The notes below the pieces were generated by a model, which had not been told where the DNA came from, ran no database searches, and was given only the letters and a program-made list of their open reading frames with translations. This document shows, one piece after another, positions 1-12,206 of a DNA stretch of 64,000 bases. The DNA lies in the NCBI GenBank assembly GCA_028023455.1, contig JAQFVV010006473.1, forward strand, positions 1,044,702-1,108,701. The letters run 5' to 3'. The stretch comes from Epiperipatus broadwayi (lineage: Eukaryota > Onychophora > Udeonychophora > Euonychophora > Peripatidae). Position 1 is the first letter of the stretch; each line of letters opens with the position of its first letter. Both the position numbers and the translations under genes were made by a program.

Positions 1-2930
1 GTTCAGGACTCATTATTGGAACTGTTGTACTACAAAACATTATTGAAGTCAAAGATATAAGAATTTGTGAATTATTAATGGAAAAAGGATTATAATATTT
101 AATTGTAAGATTTATTTCTAGGTGTATCATATTTATATCTTTATTTATTGTATGTTTTGTATTATATTAAATATGAGAGTTTTTCATACTATTACTATGA
201 AGAAATATAATTAAAAGGGTCACATATCCATCTTGTATAGAATTGTTTAAAATATAGATAATTGAATGGAAGAATTAGGTAGTAGATGTATATTTTTTAT
301 TATATCAAGTCAACATTTATATGCCTATTTATATTTTACTATAATTATTACATTTTATCAGTTTTTATTATCATATGTTTGTTATTTCCATATGAGATAG
401 TAGGATTGGTACTATTTTGATAAATTGTTTTTATCATCTCTGTGAGATTTAGTCTATCTTAGGTGATAGGTAGCCAATGATGCTATAATTTGGCAACCTT
501 TTGTGGTTATTTCCTCTTACTATATTTGTTAAGAATAGAGACAAAGTCCCAATTCTTTATGAACACTTTTAAATAAGGGTTTTTAAAAGTCTATTCCTTA
601 TTAATAATTTTTCTTTTATATTCTTTGATGTTTATCTTAGTGAATATTTTCTAAAGTCATGCATAACATCAACCATGTCTTTATTTTGGCAATTGAATAT
701 TAAAGTTCTATGTGGTGCCAACTATGTTTTTATTTTGCTATTGATGCAATAAAAGTAGTTTAAGAATGACAATATTGTTGATATATATAGTATGCATATC
801 TGATGTGTTTAAAAACCTGGATAAAATGTTTTATACTTAAGTTTATAATTATTTTATATGGCTATGAAATTATACAACTTCTAAGTTCAATATTATTATA
901 TTGCTGGAATGGTTTATTTGTTGACATTATTAAATATATTTCATATTGTGATATATGGGAATGAAAACTGGATTAATAAATAATCATGACAGCTTTCTGT
1001 ATTCATAGATAAATCATATTGTATTTTTAGTTTAATTTAAATTTTATGTAAAATTGTGATAATTATAATTTTTGATTTCATTAAAATATTAATAATATAT
1101 GATTTAATTATTACTTTTGAATTTTTATCTAGATCATCATCTGCATTCTTAAAAATCCAGAAATCAAATACATATTTTAATATTAGAATATAAAAGTATA
1201 AGAATATAAAAATCACTTTATTAAATTTCATAACGTTGTTGTTTTACAATCTGAGCCTTGGTAAACAATATTATGCTATATTATTTTGATTAAGATTACA
1301 AAAAAAAACTTTTTACGTGAAATATAGGTAGCAAAAAAAACCCTTTGTCCTACTCATAGTACACAAATGCTATCCTAGATTGCTATATAACTATTTTAAT
1401 ATCTGAGTATTAGGACTAATTTTAAAATAATATGTATTTCTTGTATTAAGATATCTCAAAAAATGGATATTAGTATTATACTAGGATCACATTCATGGTT
1501 TGGATAAGAACTTGGGATAAAAAATAAAATTATATTTGTTTATTGGAGAATTTATTAATAAAAAAACCATGAAATCTAATTTAAGAAAGATTTTATTGAT
1601 TATGATTTTTTTTTATAGTAACCAAATTTTATGTGAACCTGCTTTATACGATTAATTTTGAGAGTATTATAATTCTTCATTACGTGTCTAGTGGTGGACT
1701 TGAAGGTTACAATATATATATATATTATTAAAAATATATATATATATTTGATTATAAAAATATGAAAATTATTCAAATTGAACGTTGTCATAATAAACGT
1801 AAAATAAAAGAGGCTATGTTGATTTCAAGAAATCGTCAAATGTTAATGAATCGCCAGTCATCAAATGTTAAGATAACAGAATTGTGGGAAATCTTAATTG
1901 AACTATGAGTATTGTTAAAGGTTGTCTCGTTTTGATTATTCAATGTTATATAGTTGATAAAGACCACAAAATGTATAGTCAAAAGTACTTCTAAAAATAA
2001 TATAATTTATGTTAATTTTACTGTACTTTGATATATATATATATTGATTTGTATATTACATATATTGTGGAACGAATACAGATAGCAAACTTAATCTATG
2101 TATATATGCTAAAGGAAGGTTGAGCCAGGGAACATCAACATGGTCCTTAGTGCCCACCAGTGAGTGTTTTACTATTTTTGGTAGCTGATAACTAATTTAA
2201 TGCCACAGTATTTTGAATTAGTTTTACAAAAATTACATTTTTATTTTTTGATTCTGTTTTATAAATTTTTTAAAATTTAATTTGTTTACTTTGAGTGTTT
2301 ATCCAATATGTAGAATTTCATATTAACAATACAAAATTTGAAAAATGTGGAAAATAAAAATCTAATAGATGTTGCCACACATAATGCAAAATGTAAAAGT
2401 CTGGAGATGATGGCACACTAATGTAATGCATAGAATTCTGTAAGCTGTTCATTTGCAGAATAATTTTGTGTTAAAATTCCATGTATTTTCCAAGTGGACC
2501 CAAGTTTTCATTATGCCTCTTAAGAAAAAATATACTTGTTTATTCAACTGAATATTTGGTATATGATTTCCATGAATCACTAATAAATGAAGTCATGCCA
2601 TGTGCTTATTGGGTCAAAAATTATTTTCTAATAAAGCAATGGAACCATATTGATTGCAAGAGAACATTTTCATTCTAAATACAAAGACAAAAGTAAGATA
2701 TCTATAGAATAGTTTAACAATATTTATGAACAATTTAAAAAATATATTATCATAACATCAACATGTGAAAAGTATTTAAGTTAAATCAAAGATAGACTCA
2801 TAGCATATTATCAAACATCTGAGCTTATTTCTAAAAAGGGGGGAGCTCAAACTATTGGATAAAAGTTACTAAAACCATATTTCAAAGTACTTTATCAACA
2901 ATGATATATCAGGACCCAGCCAATATTATC
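1..2930. other. AT-rich DNA, no recognised gene
   Basis: Very AT-rich sequence with short homopolymers and small (TA)n runs near 1710-1745 and 2030-2042. All reading frames are short and of low complexity. The longest, 65 codons at 2481-2678, matches no family I know. A slightly more GC-rich patch lies near 2115-2165 but shows no motif. I see no RNA gene. Confidence 0.6.
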
Positions 2931-2939
2931 TTTTTTTAT

Positions 2940-3535
2940 TGCAGATGTAAGTTTCTCCCAGTACTAACATGTTTTATACTCTTGAGACTTTTATTCTTTT
3001 CTATAGGTTTCCTTGCTAGTTCACAATTATATTTTCTCATATCATCATCAATTCTTTTCTCACCGATTTTTACATAATTCTAGATATTCAATGCATAATT
3101 TTTATAAATCTTCATATTCATTCTTTTCTTCAAAAATTCTCTAATCTCAGTAGAAATTTTATTGGTCAATTGCTTCTTTTTTCAATCAGTTATCCTTGTT
3201 GCAGTTTTAAAAGTGTATCAGTTATTTCTCTATTAATATCATTCAAATCGGAATCATATTCAAAATCTGCTAATATATGAAAATGATTTGTAATTTCTAA
3301 TTTAAATTCATTAGAATAATACTGAAAATTAGGAACATCAACTGTCAATATTGCTTTTTTTAAAATAATTTGTGTCTCTCTAGTTTTGCATTAACATATG
3401 TGTTACTTATCACTAATAAAATATTGCTTTCTGTGTTGAATTTATGAAAAACATTACAATCTTGAAATATATATTTTCTGTTAGTCAAAATATAATCAAT
3501 TCTATGGCAATTTCATTTTAATTCTTCCATGTCCA
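2940..3535 (-). pseudogene. LINE fragment: end of endonuclease and linker
   Basis: This is a broken minus-strand piece of a non-LTR retrotransposon ORF2. Near 3465-3515 the minus strand reads IDYILTNRKYIFQD, which resembles the end of the APE-type endonuclease domain of many animal LINEs. Downstream (3360-2940) comes the endonuclease-to-RT linker, including a stretch like LEITNHFHILADF. The same linker occurs on the plus strand at 3630-3680 as LELANHLKILKDF, so the two pieces belong to one family and lie head to head. Several stops and frameshifts make it non-functional. In an intact element the domain would nick target DNA for target-primed reverse transcription. The family match is from recognition, not from a search. 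Confidence 0.55.
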
Positions 3536-5280
3536 TTGCCTTTTAAAATTTTTCTCAAAAAAAAAAGAATTAATAATATAATGTTTTTCTCTTTCTGCTC
3601 ACTTCACAAGTCTATATCCTCTCATTCCTATTACCATAAATTAGAACTTGCAAATCATTTAAAAATATTAAAAGACTTTGGAGATAGTTCTGACTTGATT
3701 GTAATCAATAATAAGATAATTGAAATTTTATTAAAAACTGCAAGAAATATAACTGGTATAAAAAGGCAGCTATTAATGAATAATTTTTCTATTGAGACAA
3801 GAGAATGTATGAAACAAAGATAGATTATAATTTTTTTTATAAATAATACATTAAGAAATATTTAATGTTCAGAATTTTGTAAAATAATTAAAAAAAGATT
3901 AAATAATGATATAAGAAAATGTAAATATAAAGTAGCAAAAAAAACTACAGAAGAAAATTAAAGTCTCACAGGTGTGTAGTAGAAGAAAAAATGTTTCTGC
4001 AACATAAAGAACAGACAGAACTATTAATAAACAGAGAGAGAGGCCATCATAAACTGTGTGAAAGAGTTCTATAAAATTACATAGTACTAAAGAGCCAGAA
4101 GATAAAGTATCTCTTACTCTTATTATAGCTTCTGACTTGTACACTATTTTATATAAGAAAGTTAGTCATGCACTTAAACTTATGCAGAAGGGAAATTTTG
4201 CAGGAGATGATGGAATTATTATTAATATTTTAAAAGAAGCAGGTGATGAAATAGAAATAAATATTTCCATAACTGTACACCAAATGTCAAGATAATAAAA
4301 ATGAACCAAATGATTGAAAGAATGCAAGAGTTGAAAGATAAAAAAGAAGATATTAAAGTTTACAATGGATCAGTTATCTATCAGTTCTACACAATATCTT
4401 TACCAAATAATTATAACTCATCAAACTCATCCATAGCAAACTTTGAAGTCAATCAACCAAAAAAATAGGATGAATTAAAAATAGTTTTGTTACAGTGGAG
4501 CCCTACGAATATTGTAAAAAATTATAGAAAAAAACCAATGAATGTAAGTCACCATTATGTTTTGGGTTTGTAGATTATAAAAGGACATTTGATTTTATTA
4601 AAAATTCTACAATGATTAAAGCATTAGATCTGTAAGATATAAATTCAGAATTATTATTATATTCTGAAAAATATTTATCAAAATGCAATATCAGGAAATA
4701 AATTATGTATTGAAATTAAGAAAATTTCTGTCAAGAAAAATGTACCACCGGTGATTCCCATATCTGCAATATTTTTAAAGCAGCTTTGCAATAAATATTT
4801 TTAGATTAAAATGGGAGGCTAAGAAAACAGAAGTGAATTGACATTATTCAAGTCAATTAGATTTTAAAAACTTTAGACTCTCAGGTAATATTGCAAAAGC
4901 TAATATATAAAAGTAAGAAAGTAGGAATAAAAAAATCTAAAAAGATGAAAATAATACTCAATAGATTTTGCAGCAGAAAATAAGCATTGATAATCTTGAA
5001 TTGGAATAAATTAACATTTACAAATATCTTGGTCAAATTATTAATAGAGGTGGATATAGAAAAGATGAATTAAAGTTGGATGGAATGATTTTATTAGAAA
5101 TGATAATATTAAAAAAATAATGCCTATGTGTTTGAAAAAGTGTTTAATTGCAGTATTTTATCAATTCATACCTAATGGATCTGAGTACATAGACTTACAG
5201 ACTATATATCAAGAATTGAGGTTAGAAATAACAAGAAGAGATTGAAAATGAAATATTACAGATGAGAGAATAAGCAGATA

Positions 5281-5294
5281 CAACTAACATTATT
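5281..5294. repeat. Target-site duplication, left copy
   Basis: The 14-bp sequence caactaacattatt lies immediately left of the foldback retroposon and is repeated exactly at 5988-6001. LINE coding homology runs up to this copy and resumes after the other, as expected for a duplicated target site. Confidence 0.8.
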
Positions 5295-5779
5295 AATACA
5301 TTGCACAGGCTTAAACTTGCATTTATATATGTAATATAGGAGGGATTCGAACTCAGACTTCTACATGATCCACTACTCTTAGTGCCATCACATATTGCTG
5401 ATCCACCTGATCACACACATGTTGAAAAGATAAATAATCACCAGTATATGGATTTCATACTAAACCAGCAATCATCAGTTGGTCTAGTGTACTATCCTTA
5501 CACATATTTATAATCAGTGCTCAGCTTTATATTAAGATAGCCAATCTTCATACTTTAATGAACAGGCTTCAAACTACTCCAACTCACAACTCTTCAGCCT
5601 TCCTTTCCATTAAAATCTGATGACGGAACGTTCAAACCCTTGGCACAAACAAAGGCTTTGAACATTCCATCATCAGATTTTCAATGAAATGGAAGGCTGA
5701 AGAGTTGTGAATTAGAATAATGTGAAGCCTGTCCATTAAAGTATGAAGATTGGCTATCTTAATATAAAGCTGAGCACTG

Positions 5780-5833
<54 letters not shown>

Positions 5834-5987
5834 GATAGTAATCTAGACCAACTGATGATTGCTGGTTTAGCATGAAATACATATATTGGTGATTATTTAC
5901 CTTTTCAACATGTATGTGATCTAGTGGGTCAGCAATATGAGATGGCACTGAGAGTAGTGGGTCGTGTAAAAGTCTGAGTTCGAATCC
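5295..5987. mobile_element. Foldback retroposon of dispersed family A, in LINE
   Basis: A 693-bp insertion made of two copies of one repeat unit in inverted orientation (about 5305-5640 and 5653-5987), separated by a 12-bp spacer. Both arms carry the same landmarks in mirrored order: a segment with gattcgaactcagac or its complement (like a pol III box B) at the outer end, a block ending in taaataatcaccagtat, a block with agctttatattaagatag, and an inner block with atcagattttcaatg. The right arm also has a (TA)n tract. A perfect 14-bp direct repeat flanks the whole unit, so it moved as one piece. Single copies lie at 48205, 50146, 56388, 60461 and 60945. It encodes no protein I can support and must be mobilised by other enzymes. 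It could be a SINE-like retroposon or a foldback DNA element; the length of the duplication favours retroposition. Confidence 0.7.
5782..5830. repeat. (TA)n microsatellite inside family A arm
   Basis: About 24 TA units, located right after the tgagcactgatta block of the repeat. Other copies of the family carry AT tracts at the same internal site. Confidence 0.95.
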
Positions 5988-6001
5988 CAACTAACATTAT
6001 T
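5988..6001. repeat. Target-site duplication, right copy
   Basis: Exact 14-bp repeat of 5281-5294, on the right side of the foldback retroposon. LINE homology continues directly after it. Confidence 0.8.
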
Positions 6002-6130
6002 GAAATAATTGGAAAAGCAAAATGGAGCTAGGTTAAACGTATTAGTAGATAAGAGAATAAAAGATATTTGATATTCTAAATTGGATCTCAAAAGATTATA
6101 AGAATGCAAGAAAAACATATACATTTTGGT

Positions 6131-6582
6131 AATACACATCTATGTGTGTTAAATAATAGTTTGCGGCTAAATTCAAATTTCTAATCTTAAATAAACCCAG
6201 CTGAAATAAAAGTCATTACATTAATTGAAATGGTTTCTACATCAGAAGAAAAAAAACCAGAAACATGGAGGGATTTGTTAATATTATATTTTTTAATGAT
6301 TCTTATCCACTCTCTCCAAAGCATTAAAATAAGCATAATTTAGTGAAAAGGTGGGTTTTCAATAATGATGAATTTTGGCTATATCAATATTATGCTATTT
6401 GTTGTTTTATTATCATCTGTATTTGTAACCACTTATATTTATGTATTTTTAAAATGCTTCTTTTTTTATTGGTTTTGATATTATGAAAAAAAAAAAGCTT
6501 TTTTTAAAAATATATATCATTCTTATTATGTTTAGAGATCGAATACAAGATTTATTAACAGCGGTAAATAACACACACACAT
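6131..6582. other. AT-rich spacer
   Basis: No gene or clear motif. Contains poly-A/poly-T runs near 6480-6505 and a short (AC)n at 6570-6580. Confidence 0.5.
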
Positions 6583-6606
6583 TATATATATATATATATA
6601 TATATA

Positions 6607-6812
6607 AATATACAAACCATTATACAATTACAAATATCCAGTAACGCCCTCTGTTTAAAGATCTATATCTCAATAATAGAAAACCTTAAACGCCCTCTGT
6701 TTAATGATCTATATCTCAATAATAGCAAACCTTAAGGTTTGCTATTATTGAGATATAGATCTTTAAACAGAGGGTGTTACTGGATATTTGTAATTGTATA
6801 ATGGTTTGTATA
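6607..6812. mobile_element. Hairpin MITE-like inverted repeat
   Basis: A near-perfect hairpin with almost no loop: the arms meet around 6733-6735. The outer arm ends are tacaaaccattatacaatt on the left and its complement on the right. The left arm has an internal tandem duplication of about 50 bp (the block cgccctctgtttaa occurs near 6646 and near 6689), which the right arm lacks. TA dinucleotides border both ends and (TA)n tracts lie on both sides. No protein is encoded. It fits a non-autonomous foldback element with TA target preference, but no transposase source is visible. Confidence 0.7.
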
Positions 6813-6848
6813 TTTTCTATAATTATTTCAGTTAGTGTTAACAGTAAC

Positions 6849-6852
<4 letters not shown>

Positions 6853-6931
<79 letters not shown>
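6853..6931. repeat. (TA)n microsatellite
   Basis: About 39 uninterrupted TA units to the right of the hairpin element. A smaller (TA)n tract (6583-6606) lies on its left, so the hairpin may have inserted into a TA run. Confidence 0.97.
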
Positions 6932-6934
<3 letters not shown>

Positions 6935-7878
6935 TGCATGGATATATGTTATGTATGAATGTACAAATCTAAAAAGAAAATGATGGTAGAAATTTATTAT
7001 AGTAAGAAATAACTTTAAGGTAATCAATAACATCATTGAATGAGAATTATAATTAGAAACAAATCTCTCTTTAGATGTTCTTATCTTTATAATTTAAGTA
7101 AATTTTCTCTACCCCATTTCTCGATTATTTTTTAAGGTTTTATACATAAATTTTGTGCTTAATATATTATGAGGTATATGTGTGCTTCCAGTCTTTATGA
7201 AGTCAAAACATTCCAAATTTTCATAATATGATACTTATACACACTTACTAAATGAATTAACATACACCTATCATGCTATATTCATCAAAGGAGGGAGTTT
7301 AAATTTCATTAGAGGGTAAGGGGAATATAATAATTGTTATTGGTATCATTAATGGTAACCAATCTATTGATTTTAATGTAAATTTTTCAATGTATATTAA
7401 TAACTCATAATAAAATTCAATTCTTTGATTAAAGAGATTTATAACTTTCCTAAGGTTGATTATTTTTTCTGTGAAAAAATAACTTAGTTCTCATCATAAC
7501 TAGTGAATTCCAATGATAAAATATTATTTAAAGATATGATAATGTAATAAATAATTAGAGATAGGAAGCTACGTATTATGACTTAAAAGAGGCCATGCAT
7601 CAGAGTATCCTTTAAACTATCGAAGGTTGTTATAATATATACTGGTGCATACCAGAAAATTACTCCTCAATTCTAAATTAATAACGGACATGATTTATGT
7701 TAGTTGTGATGTCAGTTATAAAGCCAAAGATGAAGGGATCATCACTACCACCATCATCATTATATTAATTATGAAATTAAGGACAAATACACGAAATTGT
7801 TGTACACATGATGGTTTTTCTTTTGTTTGTTTGTTGTTTGTGAGATAGTCTAGGGTATGCCTCCCAGCAGTGAATGTT

Positions 7879-7989
7879 AAAGACATATGATGTTAAGTGA
7901 TTAAATACAATCTATAAAGACTTATGATGTTAAATGATTAAATATGATCTATAAAGACTCATGATGTTGAGTAATTAAATATGTTCTAT
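7879..7989. repeat. 37-bp tandem repeat, 3 units
   Basis: Three consecutive units start with aaagac at 7879, 7916 and 7953, each followed by atgatgttaa or atgatgttga and gattaaata-like blocks. The spacing is exactly 37 bp and the units differ by a few substitutions. Confidence 0.85.
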
Positions 7990-8018
7990 TGTACATAATC
8001 TATCCATTTGTCTTAGAC

Positions 8019-8290
8019 CATTCCAGTACAAGAATTTGTTCATTTTCTCATCAAATCAATGGATCATATATGAAAATATAGCTAGTCAACTGTGGACTGA
8101 TGATGATCATGTACTGGTGACCATCACTATAAAATTGCCATTCAACTTGATTTTAGCCACATCTAAGAAAATAAAAAGTATGCATTTTGTGCCACATTAA
8201 TTTTAAACAATTTCAGTATAGGAATTTGTCTGCTTGACTATGGGCTGATGAAGACGATTTATCTTCAACACGGATGTAACATGTATACAG
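8019..8290 (+). repeat. Diverged repeat pair with CTGATGA core
   Basis: Two related segments begin near 8019 (cattccagtacaagaatttg) and 8207 (caatttcagtataggaattt). Each is followed by a CTGATGA motif, at about 8098 and 8248, and then a short potential stem. CTGATGA is the first conserved block of hammerhead ribozymes, known from PLE and SINE-like retroposons, but the second block (GAAA) is not at the expected place in either copy. It may be a decayed retroelement end; function is unsupported. Confidence 0.35.
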
Positions 8291-9504
8291 TTATAAATGT
8301 TAAAGCTGCAGACTATTATAAATGGCACATTAACTGCAACCCAAGATATACTATCAGCCTGAGATGGGGAATAGATATAATAGAGATGGATAGTCAGAAA
8401 AAGAATTCTGACATAACTTTTTAATACATATTTTAAAAATTAAACAGCTCAATCTTTATGTCAGTTATAGTAAAATAAAAAAGGGAAAGGATAAAATAAA
8501 AGAATAAAGTATTGTAATTTTTGAATTGTCATATTTTTTTAAAAGAAGAAATGTCTCATACCTATTTAGGCATACATTTATTTAAATATGAATATAATTG
8601 ATACATGCTAGAAGTCATTTTTCGTTCTGTTTTCAGTTTTTGTTATTATTATCATTATTTTATGACAGATTTATAGTTGACGTTTTGTTTAACGTTGTTG
8701 ACAGTGCAATATCAATAATAATAAAAAAAGAAAGAAGTAAATAAATTATATTAAATATACATTATAAACAATGTTAATAACAAAATTAGATAAAGGTGTG
8801 TGTATGAATTTGTTTGTAAAAAAATGAAAAATGGATTTGTAATTTATATATTTTTTTATGTATACACATTTTAAAATAACATTTTTTATTTTAATATCAT
8901 CTGTATTATTTTTTCTTAAATGCTTAAAATGTTCATAAAAATAAGTTGAAATGGATTATCATTCAATATGTGCATAGATCTATTGGCTAAAAATAAAAGT
9001 TTGAGAGTACACACTCATGAAATTGAATATTTAAAAAATACTATGGAAACTGTTTACACAATAAGAGAAATGTGAGAAGAGGTTGTTGACATTGCTATTG
9101 TTACCACTATTACTCTAGATTTACATCTAAACTAGTTTTAAAATATTTTTTTTTGTTAATTTTGCATACTTAAAAACAAAGTTCATTTAACTTCATTCTT
9201 CAAAAAGGCTGGCTTATAATTCCAAATTTGATTCTGAATGGATGTTTGAAAAATAAATCAAAAACACTGCACCATATATGTTTGTGATGATGGTGTTTTA
9301 GTTGTATTTATATGTGAGACTACTTCCAACATCTAATATGAGTATTGAATGTCTTTAGAAAAAAATTAACTTTATTTGAATATTCCAAATACATTCAACT
9401 GTTAGTAGTAGCACACAGGTTAGTATATGCACAATGTTTGAAGAAGCATTATTCTCCACTCTTCTTCAGATGTTCCTGACCTGACCAGTGACATTGTTAG
9501 TATG

Positions 9505-9574
9505 ATAATTGAACCTGGACCCTTAGATTTTTTGGGTATTGAATTTTAAGTTAATGCTCTAACCAACACAGCCA
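9505..9574 (-). promoter_or_regulatory. tRNA-like module (box A/box B) in PLE copy A
   Basis: On the minus strand, TGGCTGTGTTGG (9574-9563) fits box A of a tRNA-type pol III promoter, followed about 47 nt later by GGTTCAATTAT (9515-9505), close to the box B consensus. The same module sits at the same place in copies B and C. It resembles the head of a tRNA-derived SINE. No full cloverleaf is evident, so it is not a functional tRNA gene. Confidence 0.5.
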
Positions 9575-11531
9575 CTCTGCCAAAGGTAACTGTCAGTAGA
9601 AAATTCATATATTATCTATGAAGTTTCTCCTAATTTGTCCATATTTTTAAGAGCAAAGTTGATTAGTGTTTTTCATACATTATGTATAGTAACACTAGAT
9701 TGACTTAGGGTATTGTATGCCATTCTCATGTGAACAGCTTCTTTAAATTTTCTTCTTTGTATCTTTTCTTATCTATCCAATATTTTTGCATTAACGTGTG
9801 TTCATTGGTACATACATGGTCTACTAACTTAGACACATTTGTTTTGTCTCTTCTAGTTATCAGTTTATTTTCTTGAAAGTGCTTTTCAGTCAGATGACAG
9901 GTCTACCCTTTTTCACATTCACATTGTATTTTATAAATGCATTTTTTTTTCAGCATTTCAAGTTTAGGCTTTGTAGATATTAGAATTCCTTATAGTGTGC
10001 TATGGCTCTAAAAAGCTGTTTCTGATATTATACTGACTGCAAATTTTCCTTAATTAGTCTATTTTTGATATGTATGGGTACACTACAGTACCAATAATTG
10101 TTTTTTGATGGTTCTTGTTGTTATCTATTTAAGTCTTTCTTAATAACAGCTGATAGATAATTATTTTTCATAAGAGTTTGTATATAGACTTTTTCTTTTT
10201 TTCAAATCACTGGTTTCTGAACAATCTTCTTTTGTTATGTTGTACAGTGATAATATAACTCTATGTTTTGTACTTATGGCATGATTGGATGTATATGCTA
10301 AGTATTTTCCTGTATTTGTGGGTTTTCTGTATACTGTAGTTTCAATTTCACCTTGAAGGAATCTTGTTACAAGAACATCTTAGAATGCCAAGTTTTAGAT
10401 TGTTCTGATTCTATTGTGAATGTAATTGTAGGGGGCTTGTTGTTGAATGTGTTTCAGATTGTTTGTAGTAGTGCCTCACCATGTGGCCATACAACAAATG
10501 TATCATCTACATAGTGAAGTCAAACTTTAGGTAGATGTGGTTTCAAGTTATTCCATGTAAACATTGCTAATCAGGGGTGACAATGGTGAACCCATAAACA
10601 CTCCTTAATTTTGTTTGAAGAATTCTGTGTTATATAAAAGTAGGTTCTTTTTATGCAGAATGTTAATAGTGCCATTATACTATCATTAGAAAGAGTTGTT
10701 CTGCTTTGTAAGATGTTATCTCCATTTAATTTGTTCCTTACAATAGAATATGCTTCTTCACATGGTACATTTGTGAATAAAGTTTCTACATCAAAGCTTA
10801 CCAGTAAGTCAGTCCATTCAATTTAAATGTTTTTGATTGACTCTACAAAGTGAAATCCCTAATAAAAGTCTGAGTCTTGCACGGCAAAGGACTTAGAATT
10901 TTGAAAAAAAATATAGTTAAATTTTGGCAAGGTGAATTTGTAGACAATAAAGGTAATAAATTTTTTTTAAATATGATGTTATTTTACTTTTTCTGCATCA
11001 CTGAAGTACTTGCTATGCTTTCTAAGTCATGATTGTAACATTATTTCTGTTCTTGGTATTGGATTTTAGACACTTTTCTGTGTTGTGTGGCTGTGAGGAG
11101 TTCTTGTATTTTGTTATCATAATCAGTTGTATCTATTGCAACTGTTGCATCGCCTTTGTCAGTAGGGAGAATAATTATAGTTTTTTCTAATTTGAGAGAC
11201 TTAATTGCTTTCCTCTCACCACATGGTATGTTTGACTTCAATTTTTGTTGCTTGTCAAGTGTTATTTTTATTCACCAGCATAATTCTGCTTTTTCTAAAG
11301 ACAATTTATGAATGACTTTCTTGGCGGCTGTCATTACATCTAATAAATTGATATTAGACAGTGATATGGTAATGTTTAATCTTCTTTCAAGTAAAAGAAG
11401 TTTTAATATCTGTTAAATGTTTAGAACTGAGATTTTTAACATATGAAACCATACACAGTTTGGTACATTATTTATGCCCATGTAGGTTAGCAAGTTTTTT
11501 CTTTTGGCATTATTTTATTTTTCCATGTAAT

Positions 11532-12206
11532 AATATTTTAATTTACAAAGTGAAGAAAAATTGAAATAAATTGAGATACTGCCAAATCTCTTTGTGCTCA
11601 TTACAATATTTATCTGATAGCCAATCAGATGTCATGATAGCTGTTCAAATGACAACCAAACCTTAAACACATGACAAAGATTTTATGAGAAAAGGGCAGC
11701 CACCCTTTTCTCTACTTTTATTTCTATATATCTAGACCAGTCATAAGTATTTAGGTTTGAAAGCTTGAAGCTTTAAATATCTTCACAATTAACTAACTGA
11801 GTCTAAATCATAAACATACAATGTGAAATCATATAATTTACTGTGCAGTACTTTTTTAGAACATATAACAAGCAGTAAATTATGTAAATAATATTAAGCA
11901 CAAATTAAAATATTAATTTACTGCATAATAAATCATATGATTTTGCATTGTACATTTATGATTTAGACTCAGTGAGTTATATGTGAAGATATTTAAAGCT
12001 TCAAGCTTTCAAACCTAAATACTTACGACTGGTTTAGATATATAGAAAGAAAAGTAGAGAAAAGGGTGGCCGCCCTTTTCTCATAAAAATTTTGTCATGT
12101 GTTTAAGGTTTGGTTGTCATTTGGGCAGCTATCATGACATCTTATTGGCTGTCAGATAAGTATTATTATGAGTGCAAAGAGATTTGGCAGTATCTCAATT
12201 TATTTC
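11532..12206. mobile_element. Large near-palindromic element in PLE copy A
   Basis: Two inverted arms of about 285 bp (11563-11848 and 11922-12206) enclose a loop of about 73 bp rich in TA. The arms begin with gaaataaattgagatactgc and share gagaaaagggnngcc and agcttgaagctttaaatat blocks. PLE coding homology continues on both sides. The 9-bp sequence ccatgtaat lies at 11523-11531 and again at 12207-12215, a possible target-site duplication. The left arm is preceded by 31 bp not mirrored on the right. Long terminal inverted repeats plus a 9-bp duplication would suit a Mutator-like non-autonomous element, but no transposase is present, so this is inference. Confidence 0.65.

Larger units (their letters stand above)
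3536..6130 (+). pseudogene. LINE reverse transcriptase remnant, split by insertion
   Basis: Degenerate plus-strand ORF2 of the same LINE family. Order of landmarks: linker (open at 3536-3823); AGDDG near 4201-4213, typical of the start of the RT in a widespread animal endonuclease-RT group; a FVDYKRTFDF stretch near 4566-4595, where intact members have the FVDYEKAFD-like RT motif; an SKKVG stretch near 4910; YLGQI near 5025; and a degraded region near 5160-5200. The catalytic FADD block expected near 4850 reads about LDFKNF, so the active site is lost. The 3' part is interrupted by a foldback element (5295-5987) and resumes at 6002 with an IIGKAKW stretch corresponding to the WAGHI region of intact copies. 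A second copy lies at 53850-54560. Multiple stops and frameshifts are present. Family-level identity is likely; the clade is not assigned. Confidence 0.65.
6932..9284. other. AT-rich intergenic DNA with small tandem repeats
   Basis: No supported gene. It holds a three-unit 37-bp tandem repeat (7879-7989) and a diverged pair of similar segments at 8019 and 8207. The rest is AT-rich with poly-A/poly-T runs. Confidence 0.6.

Noticed and set aside
5330-5360. A true tRNA gene at the gattcgaactcagac segment
   Set aside because: Only a box-B-like word is present. No acceptor or anticodon stems form, and the sequence is part of a dispersed repeat.
6716-7036. Long frames with Tyr-Ile repeats (also at 21758-22040, 26908-27171, 37807-38001, 50253-50574, 56569-56784, 61154-61426)
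   Set aside because: They are translations of (AT)n microsatellites on either strand, with no coding features outside the repeat.
7879-7989. CRISPR-like array
   Set aside because: The units are contiguous without spacers, only three are present, and the genome is eukaryotic.
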